Source: Candidatus Iainarchaeum sp.
GTDB taxonomy: Archaea; Micrarchaeota; Micrarchaeia; Anstonellales; Bilamarchaeaceae
NCBI GenBank assembly: GCA_028714395.1
Contig: JAQTMJ010000051.1
Location: 1 to 6,217 of the forward strand
DNA length: 6,217 bases
Reading direction: 5' to 3'
A program made the translations under genes and the position numbers. Below are positions 1 through 6,039 of this stretch, piece by piece (positions within the stretch are counted from its first letter, which is position 1; each line of letters begins with the position of its first letter). Below the pieces are notes generated by a model that saw only the letters and a list, made by a program, of their open reading frames with translations, ran no database searches and was not told the origin of the DNA.

Positions 1-2
1 AA

Positions 3-284
3 TTGGAGAAGGACTTGGTGAAGCAGGTAAAGAAGGTGGAGGCCGAGCTGGCCAAGGTTTCGGAAGTGGAGAAGGCCAGGAGGAAGAAGAGGCTGGTGGA
101 CGGGGACCTGGAGCAGGTAGGCAGGGACATAGCTGCGATAGAGCCGGAGCTGAAGAAAATCAGGGACGAGCTTAACGATTATTACGAGAGCATGCGCGAG
201 ATGAGGAAGCAGGCGAGCAAGGGGATAAAGACGGACCACATGGTCTCGCTTGAGGAGATCGCGGTTTTTGAGAAAGAGGAGTGA
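3..284 (+). CDS. C-terminal part of a coiled-coil protein (5' end outside the window)
   Basis: The frame is open from the window edge to a TGA at 282-284, so this is probably the tail of a longer gene. A TTG at position 3 and a GTG at position 18 (with GGAG about nine bases before it) could also start a short protein. The visible 93 residues are almost entirely charged heptad-like helix, rich in Lys, Glu and Arg with regularly spaced Leu, Val and Ile, up to about residue 70. A short acidic tail (SLEEIAVFEKEE) follows. No signal peptide, membrane segment or catalytic motif is visible. I do not recognise the family; prefoldin-like or other scaffold helices are possible but unsupported. The base composition is G-rich like the SRP54 gene, so it appears to belong to the conserved plus-strand set. 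It ends convergently against the minus-strand gene at 341-925. Confidence 0.6.
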   Translation: MEKDLVKQVKKVEAELAKVSEVEKARRKKRLVDGDLEQVGRDIAAIEPELKKIRDELNDYYESMREMRKQASKGIKTDHMVSLEEIAVFEKEE

Positions 285-304
285 TATGCAAATATCGCTC
301 TGCA

Positions 305-325
305 AAAATTTCTTCTGTTTTTGGC
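305..325 (+). terminator. possible T-rich terminator after the coiled-coil gene
   Basis: Two pyrimidine-rich runs (TTTCTTCTG followed by TTTTT) lie 25-38 bases after the stop codon of the upstream plus-strand gene. Archaeal transcription commonly ends at such T-runs without a required hairpin. The assignment rests on composition and position only. Confidence 0.3.
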
Positions 326-340
326 CTGCAATCTATAATT

Positions 341-925
341 CTATTTCAGTAACTGAGCTATTCCAACGCGGTCTCCCTTACGATAAGTTGCTGCTTTTCC
401 TCGGTGCACATCGGCTTCGTGCAGATCCCTAGTCTCTTTGCTGCCTCTCGCCTCATAGAGATCAGCAAAACTCTCTTCAAGTGAAGCTAGCTGCTTGGCT
501 TCTTCCTCGAACGGTTTTTTTTCTAAAATGAGGCCCTTGAGCGATGTTTTGAGTTCTTTTATCGTCTCTGCGTGCGCATATAAAGCTAATGTCAGCAGGT
601 CAGCCCGCCTATCGGAGAGAATTTCTGGCTTTGCATATTGGTTTTTGAAAATACACAGTATCCATGCTTGTTCTGTTTTTTGCGCTGCTTTGAGAAGATA
701 TTCGGTCGCGCTTCCGAACTTTCGATCCTCGTAATAAATCCTCGCGATGGTCTCGAGAGATTTAGCTTCTTTGAGGAGGTCCTTTATCTCGGAACGAAAC
801 CACAAATATTTTATAGCTCTTACACGGCAGTCCACAAACGGGTGGCTTAGGATCTTGCTTCCCAACTTTTCATGCCCAGTATTGGGTTGTTCGGAGTGGT
901 TTAAACGAGTAATTCTGAAATACAT
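341..925 (-). CDS. orphan TPR-like helical protein, 194 aa
   Basis: I do not recognise this family. The protein has no internal methionine, so the ATG at 925 is the only ATG start available. Residues about 52-92 look like a tetratricopeptide-type helix pair (SLETIARIYYEDRKF followed by GSATEYLLKAA), and residues about 146-180 look like another (LEESFADLYEARGS). Between them, residues 107-140 form long amphipathic helices. This suggests an alpha-solenoid that mediates protein contacts; that is inference from pattern, not homology. There is no signal peptide, membrane helix or enzyme motif. The gene lies 46 bases downstream of the Nudix gene on the same strand, but it has its own TATA-like box at the spacing expected for a leaderless transcript, so it need not be co-transcribed. 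Codon composition looks more AT-rich than SRP54 (one 60-base line, 421-480, counts 29 G+C). Confidence 0.7.
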   Translation of the reverse strand: MYFRITRLNHSEQPNTGHEKLGSKILSHPFVDCRVRAIKYLWFRSEIKDLLKEAKSLETIARIYYEDRKFGSATEYLLKAAQKTEQAWILCIFKNQYAKPEILSDRRADLLTLALYAHAETIKELKTSLKGLILEKKPFEEEAKQLASLEESFADLYEARGSKETRDLHEADVHRGKAATYRKGDRVGIAQLLK

Positions 926-947
926 GTTGTAGTATGTGTTCCGAAAA

Positions 948-967
948 GAATAAAATATGTGTTTTTG
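948..967 (-). promoter_or_regulatory. TATA-like promoter of the TPR-like gene with upstream CAAAAACACAT
   Basis: Read on the minus strand this is CAAAAACACAT followed by ATTTTATTC. The T/A-rich box lies 24-32 bases before the ATG at 925, which is the archaeal TATA spacing for a leaderless mRNA, and no Shine-Dalgarno is seen. The CAAAAACACA part sits where the BRE would be and resembles strings before two other minus-strand genes in this window. Confidence 0.5.
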
Positions 968-971
968 CGTG

Positions 972-1358
972 TTATTTCAGTTTAAGGGCGTCTTTCAGCA
1001 TTTTCCCGTGGTCCGAAGCGAGCTCAGGAACCTTATCGAGTGGAAACCATTCGGCTTTCTCTATCTCTCCTGGCATCGGATTGAGCGAACCTCCGAGAAC
1101 AGTGCATAAATAGGCTGCCGCGATCACTTTGCGGGGGTCCCGGGAAGGGATGGAATACATGCCCACTAAGCGCTCCACTTTTATGTCCAGCCCGGTTTCC
1201 TCTTTTGCTTCCCTTACGCAGCACTGCTCCAGGGTTTCGTTATCCTCTATCCTTCCGCCTGGGATTGCCCACATGCCTTTGAAGGGTTCCGTGCCCCTTT
1301 TCACTAGAAGCACTTCCCCGTCTTTCAGAATTACTGCATCTGCTGCGAGCTGTCTCAT
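972..1358 (-). CDS. Nudix hydrolase, ADP-ribose pyrophosphatase-like, 128 aa
   Basis: This is a single-domain Nudix enzyme that should hydrolyse a nucleoside diphosphate linked to another group, using Mg2+ bound by the Nudix box. The complete box is present: G35, E41, R49-E50, E53-E54 and G56-L57 fit GX5EX7REXXEEXG(hydrophobic). Upstream, FKGMWAIPGG (residues 26-35) is the usual lead-in. Residues 67-75 (MYSIPSRDP) resemble the YSxPxRDPR loop of archaeal ADP-ribose pyrophosphatases, which makes ADP-ribose or a similar NDP-sugar the best substrate guess. A house-cleaning MutT-like role is the alternative, since substrate choice in this superfamily is not safely read from sequence. The length is normal for the family and the protein is probably cytosolic. 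A weak GTGAT Shine-Dalgarno core lies three bases before the ATG. The gene is divergent from SRP54 and shares its short promoter region. Confidence 0.93.
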   Translation of the reverse strand: MRQLAADAVILKDGEVLLVKRGTEPFKGMWAIPGGRIEDNETLEQCCVREAKEETGLDIKVERLVGMYSIPSRDPRKVIAAAYLCTVLGGSLNPMPGEIEKAEWFPLDKVPELASDHGKMLKDALKLK

Positions 1359-1436
1359 GTAATCACTATTTTATTTGGGCGAATGGCTTTTAATTCGTTT
1401 TAGCCAATAACTGATTGCTGAATCAGGGTTTTGTCT
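1359..1436. promoter_or_regulatory. divergent promoter region between the Nudix gene and SRP54
   Basis: This 78-base gap must start transcription both ways. The string CTTTTAATT at 1388-1396 is a TATA-like box for SRP54, placing a start near 1420 and leaving a short leader. Read on the other strand as AATTAAAAG, it lies 30-38 bases before the Nudix ATG. A second AT-rich string (ATTTTATTT, 1368-1376) could serve either gene. No operator-like repeat is obvious. Confidence 0.4.
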
Positions 1437-2756
1437 ATGGATTTAGGGAAGAAACTGCGAGAGGAGCTTGCCAAGATTGCCAACCTGCCGGTCGTGGATG
1501 AGAGCGTGGTGAAGAGGCTCATTAAGGAGCTCCAGCGCATACTCATATCCAGCGACGTGAACGTGAAGCTGGTTTTCGAGCTCTCCAAGAAAATCGAGAA
1601 CCGGGCGCTGCACGCGGAAAAGATGGACGCGCTCACGCTGAGGGACCACGTGCTCAAGGTGGTTTATGAGGAGCTTGTAACGTTCATGGGCGAGGGCTCT
1701 TCGCCAAGGATGGACAGGCACAAAATATTATTGCTCGGTCTGTACGGCTCGGGGAAAACCACATCTGCGGCGAAACTTGCTTATTTCTACAAATCCAGGG
1801 GGCTTTCGGTCGCGCTTGTGGGCGCTGATGTGGAACGCCCGGCAGCGCAGGAGCAGCTCAGGCAGCTTGCAGAGAAAATAGGGGTGAGGTATTACACCAC
1901 CATGGGAGAAAAAGATGCTTCGAAAGTGGTGGAAAGGGCGCTCGGGGAAGCGAAAGAAGATATCATGATTGTGGATTCCGCAGGGCGGAGCGCCTTTGAT
2001 GCGCAGCTGGCCACGGAGCTCAGAGCCATAAGCGAAACGCTCAAGCCTGATGAGACGTACCTGGTGATGAATGCGGACATAGGGCAGGTGGCTGGAAGGC
2101 AGGCCGAGCAGTTCTCAACCATCGCTCCGCTCACTGGCGTGATTGTCACTAAAATGGACGGGAGCGGGAAAGGAGGAGGGGCGCTTTCAGCGGTTGCCGC
2201 AACCAAGGCGAAAATCGCGTTCATAGGGGTTGGGGAAAAGACAGACGATTTTGAGGTTTATGAGGCCAGGCGCTTTGTGGGCAGGTTGCTGGGGATGCCG
2301 GACATAAAGGGGCTGGTGGAAAAAATAGAGAACGTGCAGAAAGAGGAGGCGCTGGAGGAGATGGAGGGCGAGGAGCTCACCATAGAGAATTTCTACAAGC
2401 AACTGAAAGCTGCGAAGAAGATGGGGCCGCTGGGCAACGTGCTCGGGATGATGGGCATGGGCGATTTGCCCAAGGAAGCCCTGCAGACTGGGGAAGTGAA
2501 GATGAAGAAGTACGAGGCGATAATAAACTCCATGACCAAGGCTGAAAGGAAGGATGCGTCACTCATAAGGAAGAGCAATTCGCGCGTGGAGAGGATTGCC
2601 AAGGGTGCTGGATGCACGCCCCAGGATGTCAAGGGATTCCTGAATGAATTCGAGAAGATGGAGAAGATGATGAATATGTTCAAGAAAAATAGAGGTTTTA
2701 GAAAGCAAATGGAGAAGATGATGAAGGGAGGCGGGATGAAGGGGTTAGGAATGTAG
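1437..2756 (+). CDS. srp54: signal recognition particle GTPase SRP54
   Basis: SRP54 binds signal sequences as they leave the ribosome and, with 7S RNA, delivers the complex to the FtsY receptor at the membrane. Counting from the ATG at 1437 (439 aa, typical for archaea), the helical N domain covers about 1-90. The G domain carries G1 GLYGSGKTT (101-109), D131-V-E-R-P-A-A, D180-S-A-G-R, T238-K-M-D-G and G264-V-G-E-K. The M domain begins near 315, has the RNA-binding helix segment SRVERIAKGAG (382-392), and ends in a Met-rich stretch. Three motif positions differ from the common pattern: Tyr in place of Gln in G1, DV in place of DT before the RPAA, and DSAGR in place of DTAGR. A TTG two codons upstream (1431) is possible, but ATG is preferred because archaeal family members begin near this point. 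No clear Shine-Dalgarno is seen. The 3' end overlaps the opposite-strand gene. Confidence 0.97.
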   Translation: MDLGKKLREELAKIANLPVVDESVVKRLIKELQRILISSDVNVKLVFELSKKIENRALHAEKMDALTLRDHVLKVVYEELVTFMGEGSSPRMDRHKILLLGLYGSGKTTSAAKLAYFYKSRGLSVALVGADVERPAAQEQLRQLAEKIGVRYYTTMGEKDASKVVERALGEAKEDIMIVDSAGRSAFDAQLATELRAISETLKPDETYLVMNADIGQVAGRQAEQFSTIAPLTGVIVTKMDGSGKGGGALSAVAATKAKIAFIGVGEKTDDFEVYEARRFVGRLLGMPDIKGLVEKIENVQKEEALEEMEGEELTIENFYKQLKAAKKMGPLGNVLGMMGMGDLPKEALQTGEVKMKKYEAIINSMTKAERKDASLIRKSNSRVERIAKGAGCTPQDVKGFLNEFEKMEKMMNMFKKNRGFRKQMEKMMKGGGMKGLGM

Positions 2757-3551
2757 TTTTGCTTTTATCTGCCCTAATTTTCTATATTCTTCTAAAGCAT
2801 GCTGCATCTCTAATTTAATTTTATTGAAGTTTTTGAGGTCGCGATCCAAGCGGCTGAGCCTATTTGAAAAAGGCAACAATCTGCTGGCAAACCAATCCAT
2901 ATTGTGAGCCACAGTTTCTTTATTTAACTTGAGCATTCTGCTCAGCAGTTCAGTTCGGAGGGGCAGGATGTTTTGATTAACAGCACTGGTTTCATCTTGA
3001 ACGGCCAGTTGACTGATGAGTTCTCGCTCAAAAATGTTTATAGCATAAATCAGTGGAAGCTGCTCCGGAGCCGCAGAATACAATGGAACACGCCCGAATA
3101 TTCTATATGGTGTGAGTACAGCTTCATTATTTCCAAGGGCGCGGGCGCATCCAATCATCCTAGTAAAGACATCAGGCGTGCCACGCAAGGCATGGGTAAA
3201 TTCCATGGAATAACATGTGAGTGCGCGGGTGAACAACTCATTACAACGTTGGCGGCACTTCTTGCTTTTGGGCCATTTGCTGCGGTTAGCTTCTAAATCC
3301 GCATATCTTGCTGCCTCTTCCAATTTTTCTCCTGCCGCAAGATAAGCTCCGTGAATAGCTAGGTGCGAGCTCTCTTCTCCCAGTTTTCGGCCCAGTTCAG
3401 CTAGTTGTTTTGGCCGTAAATGCCTGCACGGGTGCCTCTGCCCGCGTTCACCTAACATATATGACATTCCATCTGCGAGCGGTTCCTTAATGTGATTTTT
3501 GAGAGATTTAAAACCCTGAACCATATCATGACGCACGGTAGCTAAAGTCAT
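2745..3551 (-). CDS. orphan alpha-helical protein, 268 aa
   Basis: I do not recognise this family. The ATG at 3551 is well supported by a GAGGTG Shine-Dalgarno five bases upstream. Residues about 45-88 form a helix pair with TPR-like spacing (AELGRKLGEESSHLAIHG, then AAGEKLEEAARYADLEA). A basic, Cys-containing stretch follows (KWPKSKKCRQRC, 92-103). The middle third is helical and neutral, and residues about 232-262 look like a terminal coiled coil. Cysteines at 42, 99, 103, 113 and 135 do not form a recognisable metal site. There is no signal peptide or membrane segment, and no enzyme motif was found. The TAA stop lies inside the final SRP54 codons, so the two genes overlap tail-to-tail by 12 bp. 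The general build resembles the 194-aa protein at 341-925, but I could not align them convincingly. Confidence 0.75.
   Translation of the reverse strand: MTLATVRHDMVQGFKSLKNHIKEPLADGMSYMLGERGQRHPCRHLRPKQLAELGRKLGEESSHLAIHGAYLAAGEKLEEAARYADLEANRSKWPKSKKCRQRCNELFTRALTCYSMEFTHALRGTPDVFTRMIGCARALGNNEAVLTPYRIFGRVPLYSAAPEQLPLIYAINIFERELISQLAVQDETSAVNQNILPLRTELLSRMLKLNKETVAHNMDWFASRLLPFSNRLSRLDRDLKNFNKIKLEMQHALEEYRKLGQIKAKLHS
2757..2795 (+). terminator. possible T-rich terminator of SRP54
   Basis: Straight after the SRP54 stop the plus strand reads TTTTGCTTTTAT, with further T-runs up to about 2795. This suits archaeal T-run termination, though the bases also encode the C-terminus of the opposite-strand gene, so their composition may simply reflect its Lys and Glu codons. 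Confidence 0.3.
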
Positions 3552-3556
3552 TTTAA

Positions 3557-3610
3557 CACCTCACATTTGTTATATTAACTGTGAGCATGTGTTTAAAAAG
3601 TTGTGTTTTG
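3557..3610 (-). promoter_or_regulatory. promoter and Shine-Dalgarno of the 268-aa orphan gene
   Basis: Read on the minus strand, CAAAACACAAC (3610-3600) leads into a TATA-like CTTTTTAAAC (3600-3591). A start about 25 bases later would give a leader near 20 bases that contains GAGGTG (3562-3557), five bases before the ATG. A second AT-rich string (TTAATATAAC, near 3578-3569) is too close to the ATG to be the main box if the Shine-Dalgarno is transcribed. Confidence 0.5.
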
Positions 3611-3617
3611 GCCCGAG

Positions 3618-3667
3618 TTTTAAAATATTAATGAGTTAAAATAATGCACTTGTCTTTGCAAGGTGAT
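3618..3667 (+). promoter_or_regulatory. promoter and Shine-Dalgarno of the ferredoxin-reductase operon
   Basis: TTTTAAAATATTAA (3618-3631) is a strong archaeal TATA-like box. A start about 25 bases downstream gives a leader of roughly 20-25 bases that includes AAGGTGAT (3660-3667), a Shine-Dalgarno core three bases before the ATG at 3671. This decides against the in-frame upstream ATG at 3644, which has no such signal. Confidence 0.6.
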
Positions 3668-3670
3668 TTG

Positions 3671-3892
3671 ATGATTACTATTGACCATACTGGATGTGTT
3701 ATTTGCGTCGGATGCGCTTCAGTGTGTCCGTTCGGGGCTGTTGAGCTGGTGGGCACGAGAATGAAAACTTATTCTGAAAAGTGCACGGACTGCGGGCTGT
3801 GCATAAAGGCCTGCCCTGCGAACGTGATTACTCTTCACAAGGGAATAAAGGATGTGAAGGATTTGCCAGCCGAGGCGAGGAAGAAACTTTAG
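3671..3892 (+). CDS. 2[4Fe-4S] ferredoxin, 73 aa
   Basis: This is a small soluble electron carrier with two cluster-binding motifs of the form CxxCxxCxxxCP: C9, C12, C15, C19-P20 and C38, C41, C44, C48-P49. Each [4Fe-4S] cluster would take three cysteines from one motif and the fourth from the other, as in bacterial-type ferredoxins. The length is normal for the family, with a short charged C-terminal extension (about 57-73). The start at 3671 follows an AGGTGAT Shine-Dalgarno; an upstream ATG at 3644 would add nine residues with no support. The stop codon overlaps the Shine-Dalgarno of the next gene, so the two are surely co-transcribed. In Methanosarcina acetivorans a ferredoxin encoded beside geranylgeranyl reductase is its electron donor. 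The same role is inferred here. Confidence 0.95.
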   Translation: MITIDHTGCVICVGCASVCPFGAVELVGTRMKTYSEKCTDCGLCIKACPANVITLHKGIKDVKDLPAEARKKL

Positions 3893-3901
3893 GTGATGCT
3901 C

Positions 3902-5125
3902 ATGGCCAAAAATGGATATGATTATGATGCGATAATAATAGGCGCAGGGCCTGCGGGAAGCACGATCGCGCGGCTGCTTGCGCAGAATGGAAAAGATGTG
4001 CTCGTGATAGACAAGAGGAAGGATATCGGAAGCCCTGTGAGATGCGGCGAAGGGCTCGGCCAGCGCGAAGTGGTTGCCATGGGCCTTGACCTTCCCAAGG
4101 AGGTGATTTCCACGCCCATAGTGGGCGCGAAAGTGGTGGGCCCGAACGGGAAGGAAATAGTGTGGAGGAGCAAGGATACGAACGGATGGGTGCTGGAACG
4201 GAAAATGTTCGACAAATGGCTTGCGGAATTGGCCGTGCACAAGGGAGCGGAAGTAAGGGCGTACACGCGGGCCGTGGACTTAGTGAAAAAGGATGGGAAA
4301 ATAAATGGAGTGAGGATGGAGAAATACGGGAGCGATGCGCACGATGTGACCGCTCCGCTCGTGATAAGCGCGGAAGGGATGGAGGCGCACATCGCAAGGA
4401 AGGCAGGATTCAAGACTGTGCATAATTTGTATGACGTTGACACGTGCTACCAATATGAGATGCAGGAATACGAGCACGAGAATTTGATTGAGCTTTATTT
4501 TGGAAATAATGTTGCACCTAGAGGATATGTGTGGATTTTCCCCAAGAAGGACAAGAAGGCGAATGTGGGTATCGGAATTGGCGCAAATCTTGCGAAGTGG
4601 AAGAAGAACAGCGGCATAATGGGCGCAGACCCGAAGATACTACTTGATGATTTCATCGCGAAGAACCCGAAACTGAGGGATGCGAGCACGCTTGTGGATT
4701 TCGGGGGAGTGATAAGCGTCGGGGCTCCGCTGGACAAATTCGTTGATGATAATATAATGGTAATCGGGACTGCTGCGAAGCAGGTGGATCCCATACACGG
4801 AGGCGGAATCGCGCTCGCGCTTGAAGCAGGAGTTATGGCTGCCAAGGTCGCGAACGAGGCAATCGAGAAGGGCGATTTCTCAAAGCAGAAGCTCTTTGAA
4901 TACGAGAAGGTTTGGAGGGCAGGGCCAGGGAAAAAGGTGGAGAAAAGGCTGCTGCTCAGGAAGGTGCTGGAGAACATGAGCGACGATGATTTCAACCACA
5001 TCTTCAATACTGTAACCCAGCAGGATCTGGATTTGGTCATGCAGGGGAAGTTCGCGGGGCCGGTTGCAAAGGTGCTTGCTGGAAGGCCGCAGCTCATGGG
5101 CGTGTTAAAGGCGCTGATTTCATAG
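3902..5125 (+). CDS. geranylgeranyl reductase family flavoprotein (archaeal lipid saturation)
   Basis: This FAD enzyme probably saturates the double bonds of geranylgeranyl chains in archaeal membrane lipids (digeranylgeranylglycerophospholipid reductase type). In the 407-aa protein the FAD-binding GAGPAG lies at 14-19 and acidic D37 ends the second strand. The family hallmark PVRCGEG is at 45-51, including C48 at the position of the Cys known to matter in Sulfolobus reductase. YVWIFPK (209-215) and DPIHGGGI (296-303) complete the signature. The usual GDA of the second FAD motif reads G289-T290-A291, an unusual loss of Asp. The ATG at 3902 is chosen because AGGTGAT (3891-3897) sits four bases before it; the GTG at 3893 and ATG at 3896 lie inside that ribosome-binding site. 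The gene starts nine bases after the ferredoxin stop, and the ferredoxin is its likely electron donor. Other isoprenoids could be substrates. Confidence 0.93.
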   Translation: MAKNGYDYDAIIIGAGPAGSTIARLLAQNGKDVLVIDKRKDIGSPVRCGEGLGQREVVAMGLDLPKEVISTPIVGAKVVGPNGKEIVWRSKDTNGWVLERKMFDKWLAELAVHKGAEVRAYTRAVDLVKKDGKINGVRMEKYGSDAHDVTAPLVISAEGMEAHIARKAGFKTVHNLYDVDTCYQYEMQEYEHENLIELYFGNNVAPRGYVWIFPKKDKKANVGIGIGANLAKWKKNSGIMGADPKILLDDFIAKNPKLRDASTLVDFGGVISVGAPLDKFVDDNIMVIGTAAKQVDPIHGGGIALALEAGVMAAKVANEAIEKGDFSKQKLFEYEKVWRAGPGKKVEKRLLLRKVLENMSDDDFNHIFNTVTQQDLDLVMQGKFAGPVAKVLAGRPQLMGVLKALIS

Positions 5126-5136
5126 ATATCCCTGCG

Positions 5137-5997
5137 TTAAGCCTTAATGAACGTGAGTGGATTATATGCTACGGTTCTATTCACATAGCGGGATGACTGC
5201 GTGTCAGATGGAATTATGAATTCAAGCCCGACAGTTCCAAGGTTTTCCTCTAATTTCATAACAACGTAGGCTAGTTCCTCCCACGTGAAACTTGAACCGA
5301 CGATGATTATTTTTCCCCTGTTTTTAAGGCGAATCATGGCTTCCGAAATGACGTGCAGTTTTCCAGTTATGATGCTCATATCTTCCATCAAATGTAGAAA
5401 CTCTTTCATCTCGCTATCATCCACATCTGCGCCAACGTTCCACAGTTTGGAGGCCACAATTTTATACAATAATGCCCCGATAGGGGATTCTTTATCAAAA
5501 AAGAGGTCATTAGTCCAGCTGCCTTTGTTGTGCAGCTGTCCAGTGCCGATTTCAAATGATTGCGGAAAGATGATGTAATCGAATTTATGTCTAAAATCAG
5601 GCCATTCTCCATTCATGCTAAATTCCACTGAATTGGAACCGAAAAAATTTCTGGCCCTTTCCACGAGCGGGATATCGCTCACGAAAATATTTTCCTTGGG
5701 TACTTTCAAACCTTGCACCAGGAAACGCTCCATGTGTGATGCGCCGCTACCAACGCTAAGCATCGTTGCCGTCTTCTTAAGACGCCTCGCCATGTCATAT
5801 GTCACTGCGCATTGGTTGATGTAGTAGAGAGCTGAAAAAGAGGCGTATTTTGGTAGTTGTGGGTCGTGGTACGATGTTTCTAAAGCAACATCTCCTTCCG
5901 GAGGAAGTTTATGCATCGCTATTCTGGCTTGGGCAAGGAATGACATCTGCCTCTGCAAGGGTTTTTCCTGAAGGCGAAGCGGCACACGATAAAACAT
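5137..5997 (-). CDS. SAM-dependent methyltransferase-like protein, 286 aa
   Basis: The fold suggests a class I (Rossmann) methyltransferase, but no specific family is recognised and the substrate is unknown. Residues 79-90 (MLSVGSGASHME) fit motif I, where the Gly-rich loop binds S-adenosylmethionine. F105-V-S-D108 would be the strand-2 acidic position, FDYIIFPQSFE (139-149) strand 4, and GKIIIVGSS (228-236) strand 5. About 75 residues separate strands 4 and 5, longer than usual, which points to an inserted helical lid (about 151-222). An N-terminal helical part (1-75) may shape the substrate site. There is no signal peptide or membrane segment. The start at 5997 agrees with a TATA-like box at leaderless spacing. 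The stop lies 11 bp from the opposing reductase stop, leaving no room for a separate terminator. A non-catalytic Rossmann protein is an alternative. Confidence 0.75.
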   Translation of the reverse strand: MFYRVPLRLQEKPLQRQMSFLAQARIAMHKLPPEGDVALETSYHDPQLPKYASFSALYYINQCAVTYDMARRLKKTATMLSVGSGASHMERFLVQGLKVPKENIFVSDIPLVERARNFFGSNSVEFSMNGEWPDFRHKFDYIIFPQSFEIGTGQLHNKGSWTNDLFFDKESPIGALLYKIVASKLWNVGADVDDSEMKEFLHLMEDMSIITGKLHVISEAMIRLKNRGKIIIVGSSFTWEELAYVVMKLEENLGTVGLEFIIPSDTQSSRYVNRTVAYNPLTFIKA

Positions 5998-6018
5998 GAA
6001 AATTAATTGATTCGAATA

Positions 6019-6039
6019 GTTTTAAAATGTGTCTTTTTG
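6019..6039 (-). promoter_or_regulatory. TATA-like promoter of the methyltransferase-like gene
   Basis: On the minus strand CAAAAAGACACA runs directly into TTTTAAAAC. The T/A-rich box is 24-31 bases before the ATG at 5997, so the mRNA is probably leaderless; the bases before the ATG (AATTAATTTTC) contain no Shine-Dalgarno. A related string, CCAAACACACATCTTTC, lies further upstream (6066-6050, minus strand). Confidence 0.5.

Noticed and set aside
341..980. Similar TATTTCAGT strings at the ends of the two left-hand minus-strand genes
   Set aside because: They encode Leu-Lys-stop or Leu-Lys-like endings (CTGAAATAG and CTGAAATAA). Shared C-terminal codons explain the match better than a repeat element.
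1892..2683. Minus-strand frames inside SRP54
   Set aside because: SRP54 is certain by its motifs. These frames show low-complexity translations and no promoter or Shine-Dalgarno.
2973..3296. A 107-residue plus-strand frame inside the 268-aa orphan gene
   Set aside because: It has no Shine-Dalgarno or promoter, and the minus-strand frame is longer with a strong GAGGTG signal.
3644..3670. Upstream ATG extending the ferredoxin by nine residues
   Set aside because: It has no Shine-Dalgarno and lies about where transcription should begin. The AGGTGAT directly before the ATG at 3671, and the ordinary ferredoxin N-terminus there, favour the shorter protein.
3893..3901. GTG and ATG starts giving a reductase three or two residues longer
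   Set aside because: These codons fall within the AGGTGAT ribosome-binding site. The ATG at 3902 has proper spacing from it.
3900..4443. Long open frames on the minus strand inside the reductase gene
   Set aside because: They translate to Ser/Pro/Arg-rich or His-rich sequences with no domain, and they lie opposite a clear family member. They are shadows of its G-rich codon use.
4495..5097. A 200-residue minus-strand frame opposite the 3' half of the reductase
   Set aside because: Its Ser/Phe/Pro-rich translation and lack of any start signal are typical of antisense shadows.
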